43,564 nt of DNA, from NCBI GenBank assembly GCA_019417465.1, contig DXVF01000014.1, forward strand, positions 1-43,564. Reading direction: 5' to 3'. Under the pieces are notes generated by a model. It did not search any database, had not been told where the DNA came from, and was given only the letters and a program-made list of their open reading frames with translations. Both the position numbers and the translations under genes were made by a program. Origin of the DNA: Clostridiales bacterium. GTDB taxonomy: Bacteria; Bacillota; Clostridia; TANB77; CAG-508. Shown here in pieces: positions 28,369 to 38,695 of this stretch. How positions within the stretch are numbered: the first letter of the stretch is position 1; each line of letters begins with the position of its first letter.

Positions 28369-29377
28369 ATGAGTTTTATAGAAGATATTAAGGAAAAAGC
28401 AAAATCAAATAAACAAACAATAATTTTACCTGAATCTACAGATATACGTATATTAAAGGCTGCTAAGAGAGTAGTAGAAGATGGAATTGCCGATATCGTT
28501 TTAGTAGGTAAAAAAGAAGATATTTATAAAGCTTCTCAAAAAGAGAATATAGATATCAAAGATATAAAGATAGTAGAACCAACAAATGATTCTAGACATG
28601 ATACATATGTAGAAAAATTTTTAGAATTAAGTAAAAGATTTAAAATTACAAAAGAGGAGGCAGATGAATTTTTGAAAGATCCATTATACTTTGGTATGAT
28701 GATGGTTAAGTTAGGAGATGGAGATGGATTAGTTGCAGGAGCAACTCATTCAACTAAACAAATATTACATCCTATGATGCAAATATTTAGAACAAAAAAT
28801 ACAAAATTATTATCCACTTTCTTTATTGTAGAACATGAAAATAAAGATTTCGGTAATAAAGATTATACATTTTTATTTTCTGATTGTGCATTAAATGAAG
28901 AACCAGGATATCTTGCTTTAGCAGAAATTGCAAAGGTATCTGCTAGAAGTTATGAATGGTTATTTAAAAAGCCAGCTAAAGTTGGTCTTTTATCATATTC
29001 TACACTTCGGAAGTGCTAAGTCAGACTCTACAGAAAAAGTAGTAAAAGCAGCTAAACATTTAAAAAAGAAAGTTCCAAATTTAATATGCGAAGGAGAAGT
29101 TCAATTAGATGCAGCTATAATGCCAGAGGTTGCAAAGATGAAATCACCAAATGGAGAGTTAAAAGGAGAAGCTAATGTATTAATATTTCCAGATATAAAT
29201 GCTGGAAATATAGCATATAAAATTTTTGAAAGATTTTCTAATGTGCGTATTTATGGGCCAGCATGCCAAGGATTGGAAAAACCAATTAATGATTTATCTC
29301 GTGCATGTAGTGCAGAGCGCGTTTATGATACTATAGCAATTACAGCAGTACAAGCACAAGAAAAAGACAATGTTTAA
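28369..29377 (+). CDS. pta: Phosphate acetyltransferase (one +1 shift at CGG)
   Basis: Converts acetyl-CoA and phosphate to acetyl phosphate, which acetate kinase uses to make ATP; no ack gene is adjacent. Signatures: LPESTDIRILKAAKRVVEDG near the N-terminus, GDGDGLVAGATHST, and the C-terminal FPDINAGNIAYK. The frame breaks at CGG 29008, where in-frame reading ends two codons later. The +1 reading gives LSYSTL-Gly214-SAKSD, the conserved STxGSA region, and ends at KDNV, 335 residues, the normal Pta size. The ATG at 28369 follows AAAGAAAGG. Confidence 0.92.
29008..29010 (+). other. pta: In-frame CGG +1 recoding site in pta
   Basis: CTT CGG A. In-frame reading gives RKC-stop. The +1 reading restores the GSAKSD motif of the active-site region. 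Confidence 0.9.
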
Positions 29378-29552
29378 ATATATAATTATGTTATTGCAAA
29401 AGAATATGTGTTAAAGGCATAAGGGTTCAAAAAAATTAATTTGATACTGTGATAACATAAATTAGTAAAAAAGAACAATACAATAAAATGCAGGTTTATA
29501 GGTGAATTCCTAAGAATAAAAAACCTAAATATATTTTATAAGGGAAGATAAC

Positions 29553-30791
29553 ATGGAAAGAAGAGTTGTAGTAACAGGTATGGGAGCAATAACTCCTATA
29601 GGAAAGACAGTCGATGAATTTTGGAAAGGAATAAAAGAAGGACAATGTGGTATAGATGAGATAAGTCAGTTTGATACAACAAATTTTAAAGTAAAATTAG
29701 CAGCTGAAGTAAGCGATTTTATACCAGAAAATTATTTTGACAGAAAAGGTGTTAAAAGATTAGAAAGATTTTCACAATTTGCTATAATTGCTGCAAAAGA
29801 AGCGATGCAAGATAGTGGAATAACAGAAGAGAATACAGATATGAATAAACTAGGAGTAATCATTAGTACAGGTATTGGTGGTTTAAGTACTATAGAAGAA
29901 CAAACAAAGATTTTATTAGAAAAAGGACCAGATAGAGTATCTCCAATGTATATTCCTATGGCTATTGGAAATATGGCAGCAGGGAATGTATCTATAGAAT
30001 TAGGAGCTAAGGGAGAGTCTTTTGGAATGGTAACTGCTTGTGCAAGCTCTACACATTCTATAGGTGAAGCATATCGTTTAATTAAGCATGGTTATCAGGA
30101 GGCAGTTATAGCAGGAGGAGCAGAAAGTGCAGTTACCCCAACAGGAATTGCAGGATTCACTAATATGAAGGCTTTATCTCAAAGTACAGATAAATTAAGA
30201 GCAAGTATTCCATTTGATAAAGAAAGAAGCGGTTTTGTAATGGGAGAAGGAGCTGGTATTTTAATACTAGAAGATTATGAACATGCAAAACAAAGAGGAG
30301 CAAAAATATATGCAGAAGTAGTAGGATATGGAGCAAGTTCAGATGCATACCATATTACTTCACCAGCGCCAGGAGGAGAAGGTGGTGCACGTGCTATGGT
30401 AGCAGCTATTGAAGATGCAAAAATTTCTAAAGAAGATATAGATTATATAAATGCACATGGAACATCAACACATATAAATGATGCTTTTGAAACATCAGCA
30501 ATAAAAACAACTTTAGGAGAAGCAGCAAGTAAAGTTATGGTAAGCTCTACTAAGGGAAATACAGGACATTTACTTGGAGCTGCTGGAGCAGTAGAAGCAA
30601 TAGCTTGTATAAAAGCAATTGAGGATAGTTTTGTACCACCAACTATTGGTTATAAAGTACCTGATGAAGAATGTGATTTGGATATTGTTCCAAATGCAGG
30701 AAGAAATAAAGAAATCAAATATGCTATGTCTAATTCATTAGGGTTTGGTGGACATAATAGTTCTGTTATAATAAAAAAATATGAAGAATAG
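29553..30791 (+). CDS. fabF: 3-oxoacyl-ACP synthase II (FabF)
   Basis: A 412-residue condensing enzyme that extends acyl-ACP in fatty acid synthesis. The active-site Cys lies in VTACASSTHSIG (about residue 164) and the two catalytic His in NAHGTSTHINDA and GNTGHLLGAAG. The N-terminus, RRVVVTGMGAITPIG, is typical. Followed at 279 bases by fabI. The other fab genes and acpP are not in this window, so this is a split cluster. Confidence 0.95.
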   Translation: MERRVVVTGMGAITPIGKTVDEFWKGIKEGQCGIDEISQFDTTNFKVKLAAEVSDFIPENYFDRKGVKRLERFSQFAIIAAKEAMQDSGITEENTDMNKLGVIISTGIGGLSTIEEQTKILLEKGPDRVSPMYIPMAIGNMAAGNVSIELGAKGESFGMVTACASSTHSIGEAYRLIKHGYQEAVIAGGAESAVTPTGIAGFTNMKALSQSTDKLRASIPFDKERSGFVMGEGAGILILEDYEHAKQRGAKIYAEVVGYGASSDAYHITSPAPGGEGGARAMVAAIEDAKISKEDIDYINAHGTSTHINDAFETSAIKTTLGEAASKVMVSSTKGNTGHLLGAAGAVEAIACIKAIEDSFVPPTIGYKVPDEECDLDIVPNAGRNKEIKYAMSNSLGFGGHNSSVIIKKYEE

Positions 30792-30847
30792 AAATATACT
30801 AAGAAAGAAATTGTATAGCAGAAGAAGTTTATAGACACTATAAAAGT

Positions 30848-31001
30848 CCATTTTACTATGTAATATGTATTGGAATGGATTCTTAACCTTAGTGAAATGG
30901 TGTTTATAGACATTTAGATAACTTAAGAAATATATGAATAAGACCTATAAACATGTTTTTATAAGAAATTTTAGAAAGACCAGAGAATATTCTTATAGGT
31001 C
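30848..31001. promoter_or_regulatory. Hairpin-rich leader between fabF and fabI
   Basis: Two inverted repeats: CCATTTTACTA (30848-30858) with TAGTGAAATGG (30890-30900), and GACCTATAA (30942-30950) with TTATAGGTC (30993-31001). They could be attenuator or operator structures for fabI. I cannot match them to a known lipid regulator site. Confidence 0.35.
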
Positions 31002-31069
31002 AAAAGGTTAGATTTGAATTAATAAATAATTTCAAAAATTATAATTATAAAAAATAGGAGGATAAAAAG

Positions 31070-31843
31070 ATGATTTTAAAAGACAAAACAATATTAATAA
31101 TGGGACTTAGAAACAAATGGAGTATTGCTTATGGAGTGGCAAAGTCAGCTTATGAGCAAGGTGCAAAACTTGCATTTACATATGTAGGGGAAGAAAATAA
31201 GGAAAAAATAGAAGAATTAATTTCTGAATTTAAAGGAGCAAAAGCTTATACATGTGACCAAGCATCTGAAGATGATGTAGTTAGAGAATCTTTAAGTAAA
31301 GTAAAAAAGGATTTTGGAAAAGTAGATGGTATATTACATGCAATAGCACATGCTAATACAGAAGATTTAAAAAATGATTTTATTAATACAAGTAAAGAAG
31401 GGTTTGCACATGCAAATGATGTTAGTGCATATTCTTTTGTAGCGATTGCTAGAATTGCGAAAGAGATTGATTTATTAAATGAAAATGCAAGTTTAGTATG
31501 TTTAACATATCATGGTTCTACTAAAGTATTACCAAATTATAATGTCATGGGTGTTGCAAAAGCAGCATTAGAATGTAGTACTAGATATTTAGCAGATAAT
31601 TTGGGAAAAGAAGGAATTCGTGTAAATGCAGTTTCAGCAGGACCTATTAAAACTTTATCTGCTAAAGGTATTAAAGATTTTGGTTCAATACAGACAGTTG
31701 TAGAAGAAAAATCACCATTAAGAAGAAATGTTACAAAAGAAGAAGTTGGAAATGTTGCAACATTCTTATTTAGTGATATGTCATCTGCAGTAACAGGTCA
31801 AGTTCTTTATGCTGATAGTGGATATTCAATAATGGGAATTTAA
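31070..31843 (+). CDS. fabI: Enoyl-ACP reductase (FabI family)
   Basis: A 257-residue short-chain dehydrogenase-type enoyl-ACP reductase that completes each fatty acid elongation round. N-terminal IMGLRNKWSIAYGVA is the divergent FabI nucleotide loop. The catalytic pair is Y-x6-K in YNVMGVAKAALE. The C-terminal GQVLYADSGYSIMG is typical. The start ATG follows TAGGAGGATAAAAAG. A terminator-like hairpin lies at 31894-31938. Confidence 0.93.
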   Translation: MILKDKTILIMGLRNKWSIAYGVAKSAYEQGAKLAFTYVGEENKEKIEELISEFKGAKAYTCDQASEDDVVRESLSKVKKDFGKVDGILHAIAHANTEDLKNDFINTSKEGFAHANDVSAYSFVAIARIAKEIDLLNENASLVCLTYHGSTKVLPNYNVMGVAKAALECSTRYLADNLGKEGIRVNAVSAGPIKTLSAKGIKDFGSIQTVVEEKSPLRRNVTKEEVGNVATFLFSDMSSAVTGQVLYADSGYSIMGI

Positions 31844-31893
31844 TGTGTAAAATTTTAATTATTTCTTGTAAATGTGATTACAATTAAAGATTC

Positions 31894-31938
31894 AAAATAA
31901 AAAAAGATTGGAGTATTAATGCTCTGATCTTTTATTTT
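31894..31938 (+). terminator. Terminator after fabI
   Basis: AAAGAT-TG-GAG pairs with CTC-TG-ATCTTT, flanked by complementary A- and T-rich tracts. Confidence 0.6.
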
Positions 31939-32004
31939 GTAAATTTTCTAGCTTTTTTAGTAATTTTAGTATATAATAAGTGGCAACTATAGGAGGAAAT
32001 AAAA

Positions 32005-32664
32005 ATGAGAATAAGATTTAAACCATGGGCTAGACCAGAATTAGAAGCAAGCAAGTTTTATATAGATAATCCAGAAGATTATAAAGGAAAATGGAAAGAA
32101 GTTTTTAAAAATGATAATCCAATTCATTTAGAATTAGGATGTGGAAAAGGTAGCTTTATGGCAAATTTAGCTGTTAAAAATCCTACTACAAACTACATAG
32201 CAATAGACGTAGTAGATGCAATGCTTGGATTAGCTAAGAGAAATATAGAAGAGAAATACAAAGAGGAAAATAAAGAGATAAATAATGTAATTTTAACAAG
32301 ATTTGATATCGAAAGAATATTATTAATGCTTAATGAAAATGATAAGATTGATAGAGTATATATTAATTTTTGTAATCCATGGCCAAGAGGAAAACATAGA
32401 AAAAAGCGATTAACACATATAAGACAATTAGAGAAATATAAAGTCTTTTTAAAAGAAAGTGGAGAAATATATTTTAAAACTGATGACGATTGTTTGTTTT
32501 CTGATAGTTTAGGATATTTTGAACAAACAGGTTTTAAAATTATAAAGAAGACCTATGATTTAGAATATGAAGAGGACTTTTGGGATAATATTCAAACAGA
32601 ACATGAAAAAATGTTTATAGAGCAAGGGATAAAGATTAAAGCTGTTATAGCACAAAAGCTTTAA
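32005..32664 (+). CDS. trmB: tRNA (guanine-N7-)-methyltransferase TrmB
   Basis: A 219-residue Rossmann-fold enzyme that makes m7G46 in tRNA. Motif I LELGCGKGSFM binds S-adenosylmethionine. The YINFCNPWPRGKHRKKRL segment is the family signature for tRNA contact. The start ATG follows ATAGGAGGAAAT. A promoter-like AT-rich stretch precedes it. Intact. Confidence 0.93.
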   Translation: MRIRFKPWARPELEASKFYIDNPEDYKGKWKEVFKNDNPIHLELGCGKGSFMANLAVKNPTTNYIAIDVVDAMLGLAKRNIEEKYKEENKEINNVILTRFDIERILLMLNENDKIDRVYINFCNPWPRGKHRKKRLTHIRQLEKYKVFLKESGEIYFKTDDDCLFSDSLGYFEQTGFKIIKKTYDLEYEEDFWDNIQTEHEKMFIEQGIKIKAVIAQKL

Positions 32665-32745
32665 AAAATAGCAAATGTTATAAAAATTTTACTAATTATC
32701 ATTTATTATAAATTAATATATTAAAATATGAAAGGATAAAAAATA

Positions 32746-33805
32746 ATGGAACAAATAAATAATATGGCTAGTTTTTTTCAAAATATTCAAAAAAATCAGA
32801 TAATTGATATTCTAATAGCAGTAGCAATACTCATAATATTTAGTATGGGAAGTAGTGTTATTTCATATTTGATTGTAAAAATTTTTAATTTAAAAGAAAA
32901 ACATGAGAAAAATATTAAAAATCCTTGGTATAAAGCAATTAAAACTATAGTAATGTCATCTGGAATATATTTAGCAATTATTGTACTTGCTCTGCCAGAG
33001 AATATAGAAAATATAGTTATAAAAATTTTTAAGATTCTTGTAATAGTAATGCTAGCTAAAGCTATTGCTAATTTCTTTAATCCAAAAGAAAAGATTTTTG
33101 TAAAACTAAAAGAAAGTGAAAGATTTACAGGTGACCAAACTTTAGTGAATTTTATAAGTAAGATTGTTAAATGTATAATCTATATTATTGCATCTTTTTT
33201 AATTATAACAGAGCTTGGTTATGATATAAGTGGGTTAATTACAGGGCTTGGATTAGGACGGAGTTATTGTAGCTTTAGCTGCACAAGATATTGCTAAAAA
33301 TTTATTTGGCGGAGTTGCAATAATTACAGACAAACCATTTATTGTAGGTGACTATATTGAAACAGATAAATATCAAGGAACAGTAGAGGATATTACTTTT
33401 AGAAGTACTAGAATTAGGACAAATGAAAATACGTTAGTTACTATACCAAATTCAACACTTTCTAATGCAAGTATTACTAATTGGAGTAAACTAGAAAAAA
33501 GAAGATTTGATGTGGATTTAAATTTACCATTAGACACTAGTTCAGCAAAAATTGAAAATGTTATTTCAAAATTGGAGATGGTCTTAAGTTCTAATGAAGA
33601 TGTTGTAGAGAATTCAGTAAGAATTAATTTAAATAAAATAAGTTCTGAGGGAATTAATATTTGGATATATTTGTATACTACTAATACTGTTTATGATGAC
33701 TATTTTAAATTTAAACAACAAATTAATGATTGTATATTGAAAGTTTTAGAAGTAGAAAAAATAAATTTAGTATACCAAGGAAGAAGTGTATATATACATG
33801 AGTGA
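32746..33805 (+). CDS. mscS: Small-conductance mechanosensitive channel MscS (one +1 shift at CGG)
   Basis: A membrane channel that opens under turgor stress. Three or more N-terminal membrane helices precede the pore helix. CGG at 33259 sits inside the pore helix: in-frame reading stops at 33297. The +1 reading gives GLGLG-Gly172-VIVALAAQDIAKNLFGG, the conserved Gly/Ala-packed TM3. The cytoplasmic beta domain follows (FIVGDYIE, TVEDITFRSTRIRT, VTIPNSTLSN). The product is 352 residues. The end overlaps the cca start by 8 bases, suggesting coupled translation. Confidence 0.92.
33259..33261 (+). other. mscS: In-frame CGG +1 recoding site in mscS
   Basis: GGA CGG A. The +1 reading gives the second Gly of GLGLGG and the rest of the pore helix; in-frame reading gives a nonsense tail. 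Confidence 0.9.
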
Positions 33806-35058
33806 TATAAAAAGTTCTAATATTCAAAAGATAGCCAAAAGAATTGTAGATAATGGCGGAAAATTGTATTTAGTAGGAGGAGCAGTCCGTGATAAATTGC
33901 TAAAAATAGAAACTCATGATGAGGATTACTGTGTTGTTGGCTTAGGAGCTACAGAGTTTGAAGGACTGTTTCCAGATGCAATAAAAAGAGGAAAAAATTT
34001 TGAAGTATATGATTTGTTTGGAAGAGAATTTGCAATGGCAAGACTAGAAAGGAAAATATCAACAGGGCATAAAGGATTTGAAGTTAATTCTGGTAAAAAT
34101 GTTACTTTATTAGAAGATTTAAAAAGAAGAGATATTACAATAAATTCTATTGCACAAGATGTATTAACAAAGGAAATAATAGATCCATTTAATGGTATAG
34201 AAGACTTGAAAAATGGAGTAATAAGAGCAACTTCAGAAGCTTTTTTAGAAGATCCTCTAAGGGTGTACAGAGTCGCAAGATTTGCAAGTAAATTGCAGTT
34301 TACTGTTGAAGAAGATACTAACCAGATGATGAAAAAATTGAAACCAGAACTCGAATTTTTATCACCAGAAAGAGTTTTTGAAGAACTAAGAAAAGCAATA
34401 AATACAAACAAGCCATCAATATTTTTTAATACATTAAAAAAAGCTAATTTACTAGATGTTCATTTTAAAGAGATAGAATTGTTAATTGGAGCAGAGCAAC
34501 CAATAAAATATCATCCGGAAGGTGATAGTTATAACCATACAATGATTGCTCTTGATATGAGTACAAAATTAACAAATGACGAAAAAGTAAGATTTAGTGT
34601 GCTAGTACATGATTTAGGAAAAGGACTAACTCCAAAAGAACAATATCCACACCATATAGGACATGAAGAAAAAGGAGTAGAACAAGTAGAAAAGTTTTGC
34701 AAAAGATTGAAAATGCCAAACTCATGGAGAAAATGTGGGAAGGTGTCTGCAAAAGAGCATATGAGACGGTGGGATTTTTTATAAAATGAAACCAAGTAAA
34801 AAAGTTACTTTTATAGAAAATGTTGCAAAAACAGAACTTGGTTTAGATGGTTTAGAGATAGTAGTGGAGTGTGATAGAAACTGCAGAGGAGACAAAAGAG
34901 AAAAAGTAGAATTTGCTCAAATTGGACATCAAATGTTAGAGGAGATTAATGGAGAATATGTAAAAAATAAATACAATATTTCTCCAGGTATTGAACTTAA
35001 AGAGAAAATGCATCAAGAAAGAATTGTGTGGATGAGGAGAAAATCTTTAACCATGTAA
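33798..35058 (+). CDS. cca: tRNA nucleotidyltransferase with HD domain (one +1 shift at CGG)
   Basis: Adds or repairs the tRNA 3' CCA end. N-terminal nucleotidyltransferase core with LVGGAVRDKLL and the catalytic Asp pair in HDEDYCVV, then RRDITINSIA and LEDPLRVYRVARFA. The HD phosphohydrolase domain (VHDLGKG) places it in the E. coli Cca-type group. CGG at 34767 breaks the frame. The +1 reading gives EHMR-Gly324-GIFYKMKPSKKVTFIE and continues to 419 residues. The start ATG at 33798 overlaps the mscS end; GTG 33786 is an alternative. No CGG elsewhere in frame. Confidence 0.88.
34767..34769 (+). other. cca: In-frame CGG +1 recoding site in cca
   Basis: AGA CGG T. In-frame reading ends RWDFL-stop. 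The +1 reading gives GGIFYKMKPSKK and the C-terminal domain. Confidence 0.88.
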
Positions 35059-35188
35059 TCCATATAGACGAGTTTTTTGCTAAAACAAAAAATGCTCTAT
35101 TCTATATAATATAAATAGAAGAATTTGAATTAAAAATCCGTATCTTTTTCATTATAAATGGTAAAAATATTTTTGTGGAGGAATAAAA

Positions 35189-36193
35189 ATGTTTTTACCG
35201 AGAGAAATTTTTTATGAAAAAGATGTATGGAACTATGAGCTAGGAAAAAAATTATTATCTGAGTACCAAGCAAAAGGTATAGAATTAAAAGAAATAGAAA
35301 ACCACAATAATATAGAAGAAATGAGAAAAAAAGAAAATTCAGAATTTCGTAATATGAAGAAAAATTTAATTATAGGTATTAGAAAAACTCATAAATTTGT
35401 GGAAAATCATAAGGTTTCGGATTATTTAGTCCCATATACTTCATCTGGATGTATTGCTATGTGTTTATATTGTTACTTAGTTTGCAACTTTAATAAATGT
35501 TCGTATTTAAGGTTATTTGTAAATAGAGAAGAGATGTTAGATAAAATTATAAAAGTTGCAAATAAGTCAGAAAAAAATCTTACATTCGAAATAGGAAGTA
35601 ATAGTGATTTAATTTTAGAAAATACAATTACAAATAATTTGGTGTGGACTATTGAAAATTTTAAAAAATCACCTAAAGGGATACTTACATTTCCAACAAA
35701 ATTTGACATGGTAGATTCAATATTGAATTTAGAACATGATGGTAAAGTAATAGTAAGAATGAGTGTAAATCCACAAGATATTATAAGACAAATCGAGATT
35801 GGTACATCTCCATTAAAAAATAGGGTAGAGGCAATTAATAAGCTAAAACAAGCAGGATATAAAGTAGGAATTTTAATAGCACCAGTTATTTTAGTAGAGA
35901 ATTGGAGAAATTTGTACGAAGAGTTGATACAATATTTATATGAAAATTTAAGCGAAAATGTAAAAAAAGATGTTTTTTTTGAAGTGATTTTTATGACATA
36001 TAGTTATGTTCATAGAATGATTAATCAAGATGCTTTTCCAGATGCAATTAATTTATATAATCAAGATATTATGACTGTTAGAGGAAGAGGAAAGTACATG
36101 TATAGAAAAGAAATTAAAGAAGAAGGTGAAGTGTTCTTTAAAGAGAAATTAAAAAAGTATTTTCCAAATAATAATATTTTGTATATTGTTTAG
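35189..36193 (+). CDS. splB: Spore photoproduct lyase
   Basis: A 334-residue radical SAM enzyme that repairs the thymine dimer 'spore photoproduct' during germination. The CxxxCxxC cluster lies in SSGCIAMCLYCYLVCNFN (about residues 90-107), and the length matches SplB. The start ATG at 35189 follows GTGGAGGAATAAAA. Its presence is good evidence that the host forms endospores. Expected to be a forespore (sigma-G) gene; I do not see a clear promoter match. Confidence 0.92.
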   Translation: MFLPREIFYEKDVWNYELGKKLLSEYQAKGIELKEIENHNNIEEMRKKENSEFRNMKKNLIIGIRKTHKFVENHKVSDYLVPYTSSGCIAMCLYCYLVCNFNKCSYLRLFVNREEMLDKIIKVANKSEKNLTFEIGSNSDLILENTITNNLVWTIENFKKSPKGILTFPTKFDMVDSILNLEHDGKVIVRMSVNPQDIIRQIEIGTSPLKNRVEAINKLKQAGYKVGILIAPVILVENWRNLYEELIQYLYENLSENVKKDVFFEVIFMTYSYVHRMINQDAFPDAINLYNQDIMTVRGRGKYMYRKEIKEEGEVFFKEKLKKYFPNNNILYIV

Positions 36194-36201
36194 ATAAATT
36201 T

Positions 36202-36264
36202 CCCGCTGGTAGGTTACTGGCGGGGACTTCTATGTTTATTTGGAGTTTTCTAAAATAAACATAG
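36202..36264 (+). terminator. Double hairpin after splB
   Basis: CCCGC (36202-36206) pairs with GCGGG (36220-36224). CTATGTTTATTT (36230-36241) pairs perfectly with AAATAAACATAG (36253-36264). No long T run follows, so efficiency is uncertain. Confidence 0.55.
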
Positions 36265-36325
36265 TGAATAGAAGATATATATAAATCATATATATAATAT
36301 AAGAAATTAAAAAAGGATATGATTT

Positions 36326-37001
36326 ATGGAAAAGAAAAAATATTTAATAATTATAATTGTAATATTGCTAATTATAGCAACTATACCAATTATATATAAT
36401 AATGCTATTGCTAAAAATAAAGATACATATAAAATTTTAGTAGATGTAGAATCATCTAGACTGTATTTATTTAAAAATAATATTTTAGAAAAAGAATATA
36501 AATGTGCTGGAGGGAAGCCAAGTACACCATCTCCTATAGGAACATGGACTATAATTTCAAAAGGAAAATGGGGAGAAGGATTTGGAGGAAGTTGGATGCG
36601 GGTTTGATTGTCCATGGGGACAGTTTGGAATTCATGGCACAACTGAAATTTATTCTGTTGGCTGGAGTAGTTCTCATGGATGTATAAGAATGAACAATGA
36701 TGAAGTAGCAGAATTATATAAAATTGTACCAATTGGAACAAAAGTAACAATAGTAGATGGTGTTTATGGAAATTTTGGAAAAGGATTTAGAGATTTAAAA
36801 TCAGGTATGTACGGTTCTGATGTAATGGAGATCCAAAAAAAATTAAAAGAGCTTGGCTTTTTTAATGGAACTCCAAACGGAAAGTTTGGTTCAGAGACAG
36901 AAGAAGCTGTGAAAAAATATTGCAAGGCAAATAATTTATATGTAAGAAAGACTATTGATATTAATTTACAAAAGCATATGGGATTTGAATTAATAGATTA
37001 A
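36326..37001 (+). CDS. L,D-transpeptidase with peptidoglycan-binding domain (one +1 shift at CGG)
   Basis: A YkuD-type enzyme that forms 3-3 peptidoglycan crosslinks outside the membrane. N-terminal membrane segment (residues about 5-25), YkuD domain with GIHGTTE and the catalytic SHGCIRM, then a peptidoglycan-binding repeat (MYGSDVMEIQKKLKELGFF). CGG at 36599 breaks the frame early in the YkuD domain. The +1 reading gives GSWM-Gly92-FDCPWGQFGIHG and a 224-residue product. In-frame reading ends two codons later. The start ATG follows AAAAAAGGATATG. Confidence 0.9.
36599..36601 (+). other. In-frame CGG +1 recoding site in the L,D-transpeptidase gene
   Basis: ATG CGG G, the only site with GGG as the Gly codon. 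In-frame reading gives RV-stop; the +1 reading opens the catalytic domain. Confidence 0.9.
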
Positions 37002-37202
37002 CTGAAAATTTGCAAATCTAAGATATAAAAGATGTACAATTTTAAAGATTTTATATTACATATCTTTTTCGTTAAAGATGTATATGTTGAAGAAAGCGAG
37101 ATTAAAAATATATGTAGTGTACAATATGCATATATATTACTATTGCTAGAAGGATAAAAAAATGCTATAATATCCTAAGATTTTATAGGAAAGAGAGAAA
37201 AA

Positions 37203-37290
37203 ATGGATAATAACATAGAAATAGAAGTAAAAAAGTAGTATTTTGTACATTAGGTTGACCAAAAGTATAATTAAGTATGAAAAATAATAG
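37203..37290 (+). pseudogene. Degenerate methylthiotransferase N-terminus
   Basis: After a short start (MDNNIEIEVK) and a one-base slip in an A run, the frame reads VVFCTLG-stop-PKV, matching the N-terminal TLGCPK/TLGCKV motif of RimO/MiaB/MtaB proteins, with TGA where the cluster Cys should be. It lies 45 bases before the real mtaB. The rest of the 333-base gap (37002-37334) holds a weak hairpin (AAGATAT/ATATCTT near 37020-37070) and no other gene. Confidence 0.45.
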
Positions 37291-37334
37291 AAGGAAAAAA
37301 TAAAAAATAAAAATCGTTGAAAGGCAGTAATAAT

Positions 37335-38656
37335 ATGGAATACAAAGAAAATAATAATAAAAAAAGAGTAGCTTTCTTTACATTACGGATGTAAAGTTAA
37401 TCAATATGAGACAAATGGTATGATGCAAAAGTTTATAGAAGCGGGATACAAAATAGTAGAATTTCATGATTATGCAGATATTTATATAGTAAATACTTGT
37501 ACAGTAACAAATATTGCAGATAAAAAATCAAGACAAATGCTTAGAAGAGCAAAAGAGATTAACCCGAACGCAATTCTTGTTGCTTGTCGGTTGCTATGCT
37601 CAAGTTGCAAAAGATGAATTAGAAAATATTGAGGAAATAGATTTAGTTTTAGGTAATAATGAGAAGACAAATATATTAGAATGTATAGAGAAATATATAA
37701 AAAATAATCATAAAGAAAACATTCAAGATGTAATGCATCAAGCTAAGTTCTTAGATTTTGGAAGTGTTACATATACAGCAAAGACAAGAGCTGTAATAAA
37801 AGTTCAAGATGGTTGTGATAGATTTTGTTCATATTGCATTATCCCGTATGCAAGAGGAAGAGTTAGAAGTAGGCTACCAGAAAGTATTATAGAAGAAATA
37901 GAAAAGATAAGTAAAGAAGGAATAAAAGAAGTAGTTGTTACAGGTATTCATGTTGCATCTTATGGAAAAGATTTTAAAAATTCGTATAGATTGATAGATT
38001 TATTGGAAGATATAAATAAAATAGAAGGAATAAAAAGAATTAGATTAGGATCTATAGAACCTACTTTAATTACAGAGGAATTTGTAAATAGATTAACAAA
38101 ATTAGAAAAAATGTGCGATCATTTTCATTTATCATTACAAAGTGGATGTGATGAAACATTAAAGAGAATGAATAGAAAATATACTACTAAGGAATTTAAA
38201 GATTGTACAGATTTATTAAAAAATGCGTATCCAAATGTAGCACTAACAACTGATATTATTGTTGGATTTCCAGGAGAGACAGATGAGGAGTTTGAAAAAA
38301 CATATAATTTTTTAAGAGATATAGATTTTTATAAAATGCATGTTTTTAAATATTCTCCAAGAAAAGGAACAAAAGCAGCAGTTATGAAAAATCAGATTGA
38401 TGGAAATATTAAAGAAGAAAGAAGTAGAAGATTAATTAAGTTATCTGATGATAATGAAAAAAGACATAATGATAAATATATTGGAAAAACAGTAAAAGTG
38501 TTGTTTGAAGAGGAAGATGGAGAAAAATATATTAAAGGACATACTACTAATTATATTGTGGTTAAAGTAGAAACAGTAGAGAAAATAGAAAATAGTATTA
38601 TGGAAGTTACAATAACTAGAAATGAAGGCAATATGCTATCTGGTATTTTGAAGTAA
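37335..38656 (+). CDS. mtaB: tRNA t6A methylthiotransferase MtaB (two +1 shifts at CGG)
   Basis: A radical SAM enzyme converting t6A37 to ms2t6A37 in tRNAs that read ANN codons. The ATG at 37335 starts MEYKENNNKKRVAFFTL. CGG at 37386 is followed by the first cluster Cys: +1 gives TL-Gly18-CKVNQYE. CGG at 37588 lies between two cluster Cys: +1 gives VAC-Gly85-CYAQVAKDE. Then VQDGCDRFCSYCIIPYARG supplies the radical SAM CxxxCxxC, and a TRAM domain ends the protein. 439 residues, the family size. Neither shift can be skipped without losing the enzyme. Confidence 0.92.
37386..37388 (+). other. mtaB: In-frame CGG +1 recoding site 1 in mtaB
   Basis: TTA CGG A. In-frame reading gives Arg-Met-stop. 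The +1 reading gives GCKVNQYE with the first cluster Cys. Confidence 0.9.
37588..37590 (+). other. mtaB: In-frame CGG +1 recoding site 2 in mtaB
   Basis: TGT CGG T. In-frame reading ends at 37617. The +1 reading gives CGCYAQVAKDE with two cluster Cys separated by the recoded Gly. Confidence 0.9.
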
Positions 38657-38695
38657 ATTATGTGAAATTAATCCAACTTAAGAAATTGTCAAAAT

